A DNA stretch of 64,000 nt from Rhodospirillales bacterium (GTDB taxonomy: Bacteria > Pseudomonadota > Alphaproteobacteria > Micavibrionales > Micavibrionaceae), in assembly GCA_020638285.1 (NCBI GenBank), contig JACKIV010000003.1:1-64000 (forward strand), given 5' to 3'. The position numbers and the translations under genes were made by a program. The notes below the pieces were generated by a model. That model was not told the origin of the DNA and did not search any database. It was given only the letters and a program-made list of their open reading frames with translations. Positions 25,911-34,337 of this stretch are shown here, in pieces; position 1 is the stretch's first letter; each line of letters opens with the position of its first letter.

Positions 25911-27280
25911 TCCTCGTCCTCCATCGCTCGATGGGGAAGACAGGGATCGACGTAGGGTTCAAGCGAAGAAGCCATGACAACCCATCCATCTTCCGTGTTG
26001 TAGTTCGCGGGTTTGGATTTGTCGTCGCCTCGAGGTGTCATGGTGGCGTATCCGGTCAGAAGGCGCAGACGCCTTGGGCCTAAAATCAAACTTTCTCCGC
26101 GCCCGCCCGTGCCTTGGGTAAAGCTTTCGTCGCCCAGAATTTCGCCTCGGGGGGAAAGGGCCAAAAGACGGGCCATGCTGCCCTGTGCGTTATCCTTGTC
26201 TGTGCTCCCTGTATATTCTGCATCAAAAAGGCCGGAGGCTCGCCCATCTGGAACGGCAACAATATCACGGCCATACAGACGATAGTCGGGAACGGTGAAA
26301 TAACGTTGCCAGACGGGTTCTCCGTTTGAGCCATTAACCCGCATGACCCAGGCTGAGCGGGGACGTATGTCGCCATAGGGTTCAACGTCGCCTGTCATGA
26401 CCACATCGCCTGTTCCATAAGATGCTACGGCCCGCAATATTGCGCCTGCGCCTCGGGGATATTGCTTTTGCCACATCAGTTTTCCATCGGAATCAAGCTT
26501 CATCGCCAGTCCTACTGTGCGTCGATCGGCTGTGCGGATCATTCCTGTTACGATATAGCCTTGGTTTCCAAGAGAATCTGCGGTGGTCGTTACATTCGTA
26601 AAACGGTTTCCCAAGCCGGGATCATAAGATCGCTTCCAAATGACCGCTCCGTCTGGCGTTATGCGATAGACGATTCCGCGTTCGTCCGCCGGGTTTGATC
26701 GGCTGCGAGCCGCAACGGCCAGAACAAGTCCGCCACCGTCTGTAGAAACGGTCAGTCCTTCAAAGGAAAGATCGTAATCCGGGTCGGTCAGAACCTTTTC
26801 CTTTTCGACTTTTCCCTCGGCGCTGTAATGGGCCAGACGGATGATTTTTTGTGGGCTGATACCGGGTTTTTCACTGGGCAGAACCTTCGTACCGGCGGCA
26901 AGAAACCCGCCTTTTTCCTTCAGAACGATCTTTTTGATGTTCAAATTACCCAAGCCCGGATGGCGGTTTTGCCGGATAATACGTCCTCGTCGGTTAATTT
27001 CGGCGATCAGTCCGCGCGTATCTTCCGGATCGGTCTGGTCGTAGAGGAAGCCGCCTGCCAGAACATTGCCATTTTCTAAAATTACAGCTGTTTCAAAGCG
27101 CTCCATACCACGCTCACCATAAACGCCATCCCACAGATGTCCCCGTCCAAAGGGAACTGCGCGCAATGTGACCATGGTTTCGGGGATGGTTGTACAGGTT
27201 TCCCGAATCTGGGCGTTGAGGATATGCGGGAAGGCAACAACAGCAACCGTGCAAAAGACGGCAAGGCGGAAGATGGTCAT
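25907..27280 (-). CDS. Hypothetical exported protein, possibly beta-propeller
   Basis: 457 residues with a signal peptide (MTIFRLAVF to ILNAQ, about residues 1-23). The mature protein is rich in Gly and aromatic residues and has repeated strand-turn units such as GNVLAGGFLYDQ, GGFLAAGTKV, GGLVLAVAA, GYIVTGMI, GDVVMTGDV and LRLLTGYAT. These are spaced roughly 50-60 residues apart and suggest a propeller of six or seven blades. Two or three Cys pairs at the ends may close the ring. It is co-transcribed with the RluD-type gene (ATGA overlap). No enzymatic motif recognised. Confidence 0.6.
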   Translation of the reverse strand: MTIFRLAVFCTVAVVAFPHILNAQIRETCTTIPETMVTLRAVPFGRGHLWDGVYGERGMERFETAVILENGNVLAGGFLYDQTDPEDTRGLIAEINRRGRIIRQNRHPGLGNLNIKKIVLKEKGGFLAAGTKVLPSEKPGISPQKIIRLAHYSAEGKVEKEKVLTDPDYDLSFEGLTVSTDGGGLVLAVAARSRSNPADERGIVYRITPDGAVIWKRSYDPGLGNRFTNVTTTADSLGNQGYIVTGMIRTADRRTVGLAMKLDSDGKLMWQKQYPRGAGAILRAVASYGTGDVVMTGDVEPYGDIRPRSAWVMRVNGSNGEPVWQRYFTVPDYRLYGRDIVAVPDGRASGLFDAEYTGSTDKDNAQGSMARLLALSPRGEILGDESFTQGTGGRGESLILGPRRLRLLTGYATMTPRGDDKSKPANYNTEDGWVVMASSLEPYVDPCLPHRAMEDEE

Positions 27281-27303
27281 AACGGAAAATATATGAAGGC
27301 GGA

Positions 27304-27948
27304 TCAGCGGAAGATGTCCCAGAACGATGTTTCGTAAAGGAAATTCCGGTAATGACCAGTCGGGAGTTCGTGAACGGCCTTACGGAAGTCAACAGATTTG
27401 ACAATGCTGCGGAAAACAGGATTCCATTTCTCATAAACGCCTTTCAGGGCGCTGCACTCTGTTATATAGGCCGTATCCCGATACAGGGAAACGAAGGAGA
27501 TTCCTCGCCGGGAGGAATCCGAATCCGGTCCCGGCGCGACGTAGGACGCCAGAACATAAGAGCCATATCCACGGCCCAGACCCGCAGGCTCACCGAACAC
27601 CTCAATGGATGGATTATGATATTCCTCTTCCAGAAAGCGGGTCCAGAAATCGCGTCCATAGGCAATTTTCTGGACAGAATCGTCATAACGCGGAGGGTAA
27701 ATCAGAAATCTCCGGTCAGACCGGGCCCGGATGCGGCATCCGGCTTCGTCGGCGCGCCCGGGCGCGGCGATTCTGACCACATCGTCCGAATCGGAATTAT
27801 TTACAACTTCCCACGTGTCCGGGAAGGAAAGAGAAACACCGGATTTCGCGTCTTGCCACACGAAGACATCGGCTCGGGCTGCCGGGGCAAGCCACAGAAG
27901 CCCCGCAAGGGTCGTCAAAAATGAAGCAATACGGAACAGGCGACACAT
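27304..27948 (-). CDS. Hypothetical exported protein
   Basis: 214 residues from the ATG at 27948, with AGAGGA at a suitable distance. The N-terminus is a clear signal peptide (ending in ARA-D near residue 27). The mature part has a compact start (FVWQDAKSGVSLSFPDTWEVV) that resembles the PsbP/DUF1795-like fold used by several exported proteins, and two Cys that may pair. Function unknown. It lies 23 bases upstream of the previous gene in the same direction, so the two are probably co-transcribed. Confidence 0.6.
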   Translation of the reverse strand: MCRLFRIASFLTTLAGLLWLAPAARADVFVWQDAKSGVSLSFPDTWEVVNNSDSDDVVRIAAPGRADEAGCRIRARSDRRFLIYPPRYDDSVQKIAYGRDFWTRFLEEEYHNPSIEVFGEPAGLGRGYGSYVLASYVAPGPDSDSSRRGISFVSLYRDTAYITECSALKGVYEKWNPVFRSIVKSVDFRKAVHELPTGHYRNFLYETSFWDIFR

Positions 27949-28117
27949 GAAAGAATCCTCTTTTGTTCCCTCCGATTGTGACGTGCCGCGCGACAAAAGG
28001 CAAGTCTGCTTTTTGCGTTTGTTCGGGAACGCAGGGGAGATTTTGAAGGTTTGAGAGTTTCTCGGCGCTCTGATAAGGTGGAAGCGGGATTCGTAAACAT
28101 AGTTAAGGAGAACGCTC

Positions 28118-28723
28118 GTGCAACCGTTCCGGATATTGAGCGCCATCGCTGCGCCTTTGCCCATGGCCAATGTCGATACGGACATGATTATTCCAAAGCA
28201 GTTTTTGCGCACGATTCGGCGGACGGGGCTTGGGGCAGCCTTGTTTTATGACATGCGTACCGATGCACAAGGCCATCCTGTTTCCGGGTTTGTCCTTGAT
28301 CGGGAACCTTATCGGGATGCAAAAATATTGATTGCCGGTGATAATTTCGGGTGTGGGTCGAGCCGTGAACACGCGCCGTGGGCCTTGCTGGATTTTGGCC
28401 TGCGGTGCATTATTGCGCCTGGCTTTGCAGATATTTTTTACAATAATTGCTTCAAAAACGGGATTTTGCCGGTCGTTTTGCCCCCGGATGCAGTGGATGC
28501 CCTGATGCTTGCGGCGCAAGATTCCCCTGAAACACCCGTGACGGTTGATCTCGAAAAACAAACGGTTGCGCGGGGAAACAGCCTGTCCTTTCATTTTTCC
28601 ATCGATCCGTTTCGGAAACAGTGCCTGATGAACGGTCTGGACGATATCGGTCTGACTCTCGAAAAAGCCGGGGCGATTGCGGACTATGAGAAGAAGGCAG
28701 GCAGCGAGCGCTCGTGGTTATAG
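28118..28723 (+). CDS. leuD: 3-isopropylmalate dehydratase small subunit
   Basis: 201 residues. It isomerises isopropylmalate in leucine synthesis, as a complex with LeuC. The start is GTG, with AAGGAG seven bases upstream. NVDTDMIIPKQFLRTI and ILIAGDNFGCGSSREHAPWAL are the LeuD signatures. leuC is not in the window; in many alphaproteobacteria leuC and leuD are separate. Confidence 0.95.
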   Translation: MQPFRILSAIAAPLPMANVDTDMIIPKQFLRTIRRTGLGAALFYDMRTDAQGHPVSGFVLDREPYRDAKILIAGDNFGCGSSREHAPWALLDFGLRCIIAPGFADIFYNNCFKNGILPVVLPPDAVDALMLAAQDSPETPVTVDLEKQTVARGNSLSFHFSIDPFRKQCLMNGLDDIGLTLEKAGAIADYEKKAGSERSWL

Positions 28724-30054
28724 AAATGGAGGTGTTGACTCCCGCCTTGAAAATAGATCCGCCCGCCTGGATGTCCGCGCCGGAAACGGCGGCGGTTTTC
28801 GCTGCATTGCAGGGCGATGGGGCCATTCCGGCAGTTTTATGTGTCGGGGGATGTGTACGCAACGCCCTTTTGGGACGAGCGGTTGAAGATCTTGATCTGG
28901 CAACTGTTTTTCCGCCTGATGAAGTTATCAGGCGTCTGGGTGCGGCTGGGCTGCGCGCCGTACCAACAGGCATTGAGCATGGAACCGTAACGGCGGTCAT
29001 CGGCGGAAAAGGATTCGAAATCACAACATTGCGGCGCGATGTTCATGCCGACGGGCGGCATGCTGTGGTTGAATTCACAACAGACTGGCGCGAAGATGCA
29101 CGGCGGCGGGATTTTTCGATGAATACACTTCTCGCCGGGTTGGATGGAGTGATTTACGATCCTCTGGGTTGCGCTCTTGCGGATGTGCGTGCGGGGCGCG
29201 TGGCTTTCGTCGGGAACCCGGATTGTCGAATCGCCGAAGACCGTCTGCGTGTTTTGCGGTTTTTCCGTTTTTACGGAGCTTACGGGGATGGGCCTCCAGA
29301 CCCGGAGGCCCTGGCAGCGTGCGCTCGCGCCGCCGGGACGTTGGGAAATCTGTCCCGCGAGCGGGTAACGAGCGAGATTCTGAAAATTTTATCCGGAGAC
29401 GATCCCGCCAGAACTCTGGGGCTTATGTTCGAGTGTGGCGTTATGGCTGATCTGCTGCCGGAGTATCGGGGAGATGTTCTTCGCCGCCTCTGCGCGCTTC
29501 AAAAGACATACGATGCATTTTGCCTTGAAACCCGGGTTTTGGCTCTTGTGGAAATGGATCAAGGACGACTGACAAGCCTAGAAAACAAAATGATTTTCTC
29601 GAATAAGTCGAAAGAATTCTGTCGGGCGATTCTAATGGCGATAGAGGAATTTTCATGCAGAAAATTAAATTCACCGCTCAATTCATTGTTATATAAGCAT
29701 GGAAATGGCGTTATGGAGCAGGTCATTCTTCTGGACGCAGCGTGCAACAGGGCATCGGGGGCGGTAGCAGAAAATCTGATGTTTGTCCGCCGGACCGCCC
29801 GACCTGTCTTCCCGGTTTCTGGAAAAGATGTTATGGCGGCGGGGCTGGCGTCAGGGCCGCAGGTCGGGGATGTTTTGAGGGAGCTTGAGTCTTGGTGGGT
29901 GGATCAGGATTGTGCGCCGGATCGGGCCGCACTTTTGGCCTGTATTCGGGAGAGGCTTGAAAAAGCCCCTTGTTCGGGAGATTCTGAGGCTGTAAAGTCC
30001 CCTTGCGCAAAATCCCGGGCATCGGGTGGCACCGAAAAAGAAAGGCGGACCTGA
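28714..30054 (+). CDS. cca: CCA tRNA nucleotidyltransferase (class II poly(A) polymerase family)
   Basis: 446 residues. It adds or repairs the CCA end of tRNAs. GGCVRNALLGR and EDLDLAT are the family's nucleotide-binding and metal-binding motifs (the usual GGxVRD here reads GGCVRN); DARRRDFSMNTLL and AEDRLRVLRFFRF follow. The start may be GTG at 28714 (10 bases overlap with leuD) or ATG at 28726. It ends on the first base of the next gene's ATG. A tRNA gene lies downstream, which is a coincidence of context rather than evidence. Confidence 0.9.
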   Translation: MVIEMEVLTPALKIDPPAWMSAPETAAVFAALQGDGAIPAVLCVGGCVRNALLGRAVEDLDLATVFPPDEVIRRLGAAGLRAVPTGIEHGTVTAVIGGKGFEITTLRRDVHADGRHAVVEFTTDWREDARRRDFSMNTLLAGLDGVIYDPLGCALADVRAGRVAFVGNPDCRIAEDRLRVLRFFRFYGAYGDGPPDPEALAACARAAGTLGNLSRERVTSEILKILSGDDPARTLGLMFECGVMADLLPEYRGDVLRRLCALQKTYDAFCLETRVLALVEMDQGRLTSLENKMIFSNKSKEFCRAILMAIEEFSCRKLNSPLNSLLYKHGNGVMEQVILLDAACNRASGAVAENLMFVRRTARPVFPVSGKDVMAAGLASGPQVGDVLRELESWWVDQDCAPDRAALLACIRERLEKAPCSGDSEAVKSPCAKSRASGGTEKERRT

Positions 30055-30386
30055 TGATAAAAGTCACTGTATCAAAACCGTCCAAAACGGCGATGCAATC
30101 CGGCGCGGCGCGGACAAGGGGCTGGTTTCTGGAAGGGGAGCCGGATGTACCTGATTCGATTGATCCTTTGATGGGCTGGTCTTCGTCCGGTGGCACGGCC
30201 CGTCAAATTCGGATGCGCTTTGAGACGCTTGAAGAGGCCTTGCATTTCGCAGGTGAAAAGGGGTGGGCGTGTACGGTCCTGCCGCCTCAGGAAAAACGGG
30301 TGCGTCCGCGCAGCTATGCCGATAATTTTCGCTATGTTCCATCGGGCGGCCCGTCCGAAAGAACGGGTAGTCAAAAGACCCCATAG
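30054..30386 (+). CDS. NADH dehydrogenase accessory subunit NDUFS4-like (ETC complex I 18 kDa)
   Basis: 110 residues. VSKPSKTAMQSGAARTRGW, PLMGWSSSGGTARQIRMRF, ETLEEALHFAGEKG and RPRSYADNFRY are typical of the NDUFS4 family (PF04800). This subunit is characteristic of alphaproteobacterial and mitochondrial complex I and supports the taxonomic placement. The stop codon TAG lies within the 5' acceptor stem of the tRNA-Arg gene, so the two overlap by 10 bases. Confidence 0.92.
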   Translation: MIKVTVSKPSKTAMQSGAARTRGWFLEGEPDVPDSIDPLMGWSSSGGTARQIRMRFETLEEALHFAGEKGWACTVLPPQEKRVRPRSYADNFRYVPSGGPSERTGSQKTP

Positions 30387-30453
30387 CTCAACTGGATAGA
30401 GCAACTGCCTTCTAAGCAGTAGGTTGCAGGTTCAAGTCCTGCTGGGGTCGCCA
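30377..30453 (+). tRNA. tRNA-Arg (anticodon TCT)
   Basis: 77 nucleotides folding as a full cloverleaf. Acceptor stem: GACCCCA at 30377-30383 with TGGGGTC at 30443-30449. D-loop with the GGATAGAGC pattern, anticodon loop CTTCTAA (anticodon TCT), and TTCAAGTCC in the T-loop. Discriminator G followed by an encoded CCA at 30451-30453. The first ten bases overlap the end of the NDUFS4-like gene. Confidence 0.97.
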
Positions 30454-30462
30454 GTTTCCCTT

Positions 30463-30912
30463 TCATTCCGGGGTTTTGGGGTTGTATTTCCCAAGGTTTC
30501 CAAAAAATTCCTGAAGCGGCGAGGTCCGTGTTCCCGTAACGGGCGTTTTCCGGGCAACGGTGGGGACGTCCTCGGGAGTGCCGATTGTAACTCTCAGGTC
30601 GCGCACTACGCCCGATTCGTCAAACGAAACAGCGACGATCTTTCCGTCTGTGACCTGCGCATCGAAAATGCCCCGTTTTTCGGTTTTCTGGCCGATATAG
30701 TACCAGACCGAATCATCGAACGGCGCGATGGTCGCAGGGGAGCCGAAAACGCGCAGGACGTCCGAGCGTGTGCTGACACCTTTTTTGATTTGCTCAATCT
30801 GTGCGGTCTCGACAATATTGCCGTGAACACGCTCCATCGGCGTGCAGGCGGCAATCAAAAGGAACACAAGAACGGCGCAGGCCGATGGAAAAAATCTTTT
30901 CATGTCTTTCAT
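30463..30912 (-). CDS. bamE: Outer membrane assembly lipoprotein BamE (SmpA/OmlA)
   Basis: 149 residues. A signal peptide ends in the lipobox LLIAAC with Cys23. The SmpA/OmlA domain is seen from IEQIKKGVSTRSDVLRVFGSP, WYYIGQK and the VVAVSFDESGVVRD-like end. BamE helps the BAM complex insert outer-membrane proteins. The start may also be the ATG at 30903. It is divergent from the CBP3-like gene, the standard alphaproteobacterial arrangement. Confidence 0.93.
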   Translation of the reverse strand: MKDMKRFFPSACAVLVFLLIAACTPMERVHGNIVETAQIEQIKKGVSTRSDVLRVFGSPATIAPFDDSVWYYIGQKTEKRGIFDAQVTDGKIVAVSFDESGVVRDLRVTIGTPEDVPTVARKTPVTGTRTSPLQEFFGNLGKYNPKTPE

Positions 30913-30954
30913 ATACCGCTATACAGGAAAGAGGGCAAGGGTTGGGCTGTAAAG

Positions 30955-31584
30955 ATGTTTGATTGGCTGCGTAAAAAAACGCGATGGAACGACGCGGCGG
31001 AGAAGCTCTACGCCGAGTGCGTTCGCGCGGGTCGCGAGCCGTTGTTCTATCAGGATTTCGGGGTCCCGGATACGCTGGACGGGCGGTTTGACATGATCGT
31101 CCTGCATGCGGTTTTGATGGTTCGCCGCCTGTCGCGCGAAGGGCTGGACGGGCGCGATCTGTCTCAGGTTCTTTTCGATAAATTATTCGTGGATATGGAC
31201 CGCTCCGTGCGGGAAATCGGCGTGGGCGATCTGTCGGTTGCGCGTCACATGCGCCGTATGATGACGGCTTTTAACGGGCGTCTGGTGCGATATGACCGGG
31301 CTTTGACAGACGGAGATCGGGACGCTCTGCGTGCGGCGGTGCAGGCGAATATCTATGGAACGATCAAAACGCCTTCCGAAGAGGGGGTTTCGGTCCTGAG
31401 CCTGTATACTCGGGTGTGTGCCCGGATTCTGGACGCGGCAGAAATGTCCGATTTCGTACGCGGCGATGTCCGCTTTACCAGCCTCGCTCCGCGAGGGGAT
31501 GCCCAAATATCCGGGAAATCTGATGAAACGCAGGAAGAGCAGCAACGGCAGCGACTTCGTTCCGGAATGGTCGCGAACGGTTAA
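30955..31584 (+). CDS. Ubiquinol-cytochrome c chaperone (CBP3/UQCC1 family)
   Basis: 209 residues. It assists assembly of cytochrome b into the bc1 complex. WNDAAEKLYAECVRAGREPLFY (conserved W/Y and REPxFY, here spread over residues 11-32), DTLDGRFDMIVLHAVLMVRRL and DLSVARHMRRMMTAFNGR are family hallmarks. The start at 30955 is taken over a longer in-frame extension that would cross the tRNA and the divergent bamE gene. Overlaps the next gene's proposed start by 62 bases. Confidence 0.93.
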   Translation: MFDWLRKKTRWNDAAEKLYAECVRAGREPLFYQDFGVPDTLDGRFDMIVLHAVLMVRRLSREGLDGRDLSQVLFDKLFVDMDRSVREIGVGDLSVARHMRRMMTAFNGRLVRYDRALTDGDRDALRAAVQANIYGTIKTPSEEGVSVLSLYTRVCARILDAAEMSDFVRGDVRFTSLAPRGDAQISGKSDETQEEQQRQRLRSGMVANG

Positions 31585-32155
31585 CGCCGACGATATTACC
31601 GAACGGATTCGAGTCTTTACCCTGACGGCGGACGAGGAGGAATGTATAACTCTCGCCCGGCGCTTTGGCATTTCGAGCATTCAGAATATCCGCGCCGATA
31701 TGACGGCTTGTCGCGATCGCAATGAGCATGTGGTTCACGTAGAGGGTTTTGTTCGGGCTGAACTGGTCCAGCCTTGCGTGGTGACGCTTGAGCCGGTGAC
31801 GACGTCAATCGACGAAAAATTCGAGGGCTGGTTCGCAGATCCCAAGGACGCTGTGTCTTTTGCGCGTGCGCGTGCCGAACGTCTGCGCCGCAAGGGCGCG
31901 CCGGATGTAGCTCTTTTGGACGAAGAAGAAGATCCGGAGCCGATTGCGAACGGGATCATTGATCTGGGGGAACTCGCCGCCCAGTATATCGCTCTGGCCA
32001 TTCCGCCTTATCCGCGCGCGCCGGGTGTGGGCGGGGAGGGGGAACCGGAGGAAGAAAACAAGCCTCTTTCTGAAAACTCCTTGCGCAAAAGCCCTTTTGC
32101 CGCCCTGAAAGCCTGGAAGGCAGAAAAAGGAGAGGCGGAGTCTACGGATGTGTAG
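31523..32155 (+). CDS. yceD: YceD/DUF177 family protein
   Basis: 210 residues. VVHVEGFVRAELVQPCVVTLEPV and the acidic FEGWF are typical of DUF177/YceD, needed for 23S rRNA accumulation in E. coli and, in plants, plastids. The single Cys in QPCVVT is at the zinc-ribbon-like site, as in most alphaproteobacterial members. The start at 31523 (MKRRK) overlaps the preceding gene by 62 bases, so a start further in may be used. In E. coli yceD is next to rpmF; here rpmF is 28 kb away. Confidence 0.88.
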   Translation: MKRRKSSNGSDFVPEWSRTVNADDITERIRVFTLTADEEECITLARRFGISSIQNIRADMTACRDRNEHVVHVEGFVRAELVQPCVVTLEPVTTSIDEKFEGWFADPKDAVSFARARAERLRRKGAPDVALLDEEEDPEPIANGIIDLGELAAQYIALAIPPYPRAPGVGGEGEPEEENKPLSENSLRKSPFAALKAWKAEKGEAESTDV

Positions 32156-32281
32156 GTGCGCTTTTGCTCCATCGTTATAAAGTTGCTTGATCTGCTTTTG
32201 TTTTCGTGTTGAAATCCGCAATTATCTTTCAATGCTTTTTCCGAATGCAATCCGGATAAACATAGAGACCCTGCTCAAGAT

Positions 32282-33157
32282 ATGATTTCTTCATCTGCGC
32301 CCCTTCCCTCCGATGTTTCCTGCGAGTCGCTTCGGGCGGCTGTAGAACAGGCGTGGGATGACCGGGAGTCTGTCGGCCCGGCCTGTCGCGGCGCGGTGCG
32401 GGAGGCGGTTGAGGCCGCTTTGGACATGCTGGATTCCGGAAAACTGCGCATCGCGGAGCCGGGGGCGGCGGGTTGGCAGGTTCACGAATGGATCAAGAAA
32501 GCGGTCCTCTTGTCGTTCCGGATTTACCCGTCCACGCGGGTTGAGGGCGGGCCGGGGCATTCGGGCTGGTGGGACAAGGTTCCCCTGAAATTCTCGCACT
32601 GGACAGCGCCGGATTTTGAGCAGGCAGGTTTTCGCAGTGTGCCGGGCGCGATTGTGCGGCGGTCGGCCTATATCGGGCGGAATGTTGTTTTGATGCCCTG
32701 CTTTGTGAATGTAGGCGCGCGGGTGGATGAAGGCACCATGATTGACACGTGGTCCACGGTGGGATCCTGCGCCCAGATCGGGAAGAATTGCCATATCTCT
32801 GGCGGCGTGGGGATCGGCGGGGTGCTGGAGCCGCTTCAGGCTGCGCCCGTTATCATTGAGGATAACGTGTTCGTGGGCGCGCGCAGCGAAATCGCCGAAG
32901 GGATGCTCATCGAAAAAGGTGCGGTGATTTCCATGGGCGTTTTTCTGGGGGGCTCGACCAAAATCGTGGATCGCCAGACCGGCGAGGTTTTTCAAGGCAA
33001 GGTGCCCGCCGGGGCGGTGGTCGTTCCCGGAAGTCTGTCGGGCAGACCTTTGCCGGACGGCTCTCCGGGGCCGGGTCTGTCCTGCGCCGTGATCGTCAAG
33101 CGCGTGGACGAAAAGACACGCGCGAAAACTTCGTTGAACGAGCTTCTCCGTGATTGA
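32282..33157 (+). CDS. dapD: 2,3,4,5-tetrahydropyridine-2,6-dicarboxylate N-succinyltransferase
   Basis: 291 residues. It succinylates tetrahydrodipicolinate in the lysine/DAP pathway. The left-handed beta-helix region is clear: SAYIGRNVVLMPCFVNVGA, DEGTMIDTWSTVGSCAQIG, and VEDNVFVGARSEI-like residues. It overlaps dapE by eight bases; dapE has a GTG start. The 126 bases upstream contain no gene. Confidence 0.96.
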   Translation: MISSSAPLPSDVSCESLRAAVEQAWDDRESVGPACRGAVREAVEAALDMLDSGKLRIAEPGAAGWQVHEWIKKAVLLSFRIYPSTRVEGGPGHSGWWDKVPLKFSHWTAPDFEQAGFRSVPGAIVRRSAYIGRNVVLMPCFVNVGARVDEGTMIDTWSTVGSCAQIGKNCHISGGVGIGGVLEPLQAAPVIIEDNVFVGARSEIAEGMLIEKGAVISMGVFLGGSTKIVDRQTGEVFQGKVPAGAVVVPGSLSGRPLPDGSPGPGLSCAVIVKRVDEKTRAKTSLNELLRD

Positions 33158-34337
33158 CGCCGTTGACATCATCCGCGCCCTTGTGCGCTGCCCTTCTGTT
33201 ACGCCCGAGGATGCCGGTGCGCAGAAGATCATTTCCGATGCCTTGATCCCTCTGGGGTTTAGCTGCACGACGCTTGAATATGGCGGCGTCCGGAATCTGT
33301 TTGCGCGTCTGGGCAGCGCTGGCCCGCATTTTTGTTTCGCGGGCCATACGGACGTGGTGCCATCGGGCGATCCCGCGCGCTGGGCCCATCCGCCGTTTGA
33401 GGGCGCGATTGCGGACGGGCGGCTTTACGGGCGCGGCGTATCGGATATGAAGGGCGGGATCGGGGCTTTTCTGGCGGCGGTCTCGGCCTTTATCGGAAAG
33501 AACGGACGGCCTGATGGGTCGATCAGCTTTCTGATAACGGGCGACGAGGAAGGCCCGGCGGAGAACGGAACGGCGCGTGTTCTGGAATGGATGGAGAAAA
33601 ACGGCCACAGTCCCGACGTGTGTCTGCTGGGCGAGCCGAGCAATCCGGAGGCGCTGGGTCAGGAGGTCAAGATCGGTCGCCGGGGGTCCTTGAGCGGGAC
33701 GATCACGGTGACGGGAAAACAGGGGCATGTGGCCTATCCGCATCTGGCGGATAATCCGCTGCCGCGTCTGATCCAGCTTCTGGACGGATTGCGAATCGCT
33801 GTCTTCGATCAGGGATCGGTGCATTTCCAGCCGTCGAATCTGGAAATAACTGCTCTTGAGGCGGGCGGCATTGCCGACAACGTGATTCCCGCCACGGCGC
33901 AGGGGCGGTTTAACATCCGCTTCAGCGATCGCTGGACGGGGGAGAGTCTTTCCGGGCGGGTGCGCGAGATTCTGGACCGGGTCGGCGTGGCCTATGATGT
34001 GTCTTTCCGGATCGGTGCGGAGGCGTTTTTGTCCGGCGCGGGCGATTTTGCAAAACTGGTTCAGTCCGCCGCCGCCGAAGTCACCGGGCGCATGCCCGTT
34101 TTTTCGACCAAAGGGGGGACGTCCGATGCCCGCTTTATTCATAAGGTCTGCCCGGTTGCCGAGTTCGGTTTGACGAATGCGACGGCGCACCATGTGGACG
34201 AGTGCGCGGCGCTCGATGACCTGCGCATGCTTTCGTATGTGTATGAACGGATTTTAGGGCTTTATTTCGGCGGACGGGACAGGCAAAATCCTGCCGGACG
34301 GACGGTGGAGAGGCAGAAAGAGGCAGCCCTTTTATGA
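33150..34337 (+). CDS. dapE: Succinyl-diaminopimelate desuccinylase
   Basis: 395 residues, GTG start. A dinuclear zinc M20 peptidase. Metal ligands are visible: His in FAGHTDVVP, Asp in GVSDMKGG, Glu in TGDEEGPAENGT, Asp-rich GGTSDARFI and the late His in NATAHHVDE. It releases L,L-DAP for lysine and peptidoglycan. Overlaps dapD (8 bases) and purD (4 bases), so dapD-dapE-purD form one operon. Confidence 0.96.
   Translation: MIDAVDIIRALVRCPSVTPEDAGAQKIISDALIPLGFSCTTLEYGGVRNLFARLGSAGPHFCFAGHTDVVPSGDPARWAHPPFEGAIADGRLYGRGVSDMKGGIGAFLAAVSAFIGKNGRPDGSISFLITGDEEGPAENGTARVLEWMEKNGHSPDVCLLGEPSNPEALGQEVKIGRRGSLSGTITVTGKQGHVAYPHLADNPLPRLIQLLDGLRIAVFDQGSVHFQPSNLEITALEAGGIADNVIPATAQGRFNIRFSDRWTGESLSGRVREILDRVGVAYDVSFRIGAEAFLSGAGDFAKLVQSAAAEVTGRMPVFSTKGGTSDARFIHKVCPVAEFGLTNATAHHVDECAALDDLRMLSYVYERILGLYFGGRDRQNPAGRTVERQKEAALL

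Noticed and set aside
30424..30954. 5' extension of the bc1 chaperone frame
   Set aside because: It would start inside the tRNA and run antisense through bamE. The protein family starts at MFDWLRKK (30955).
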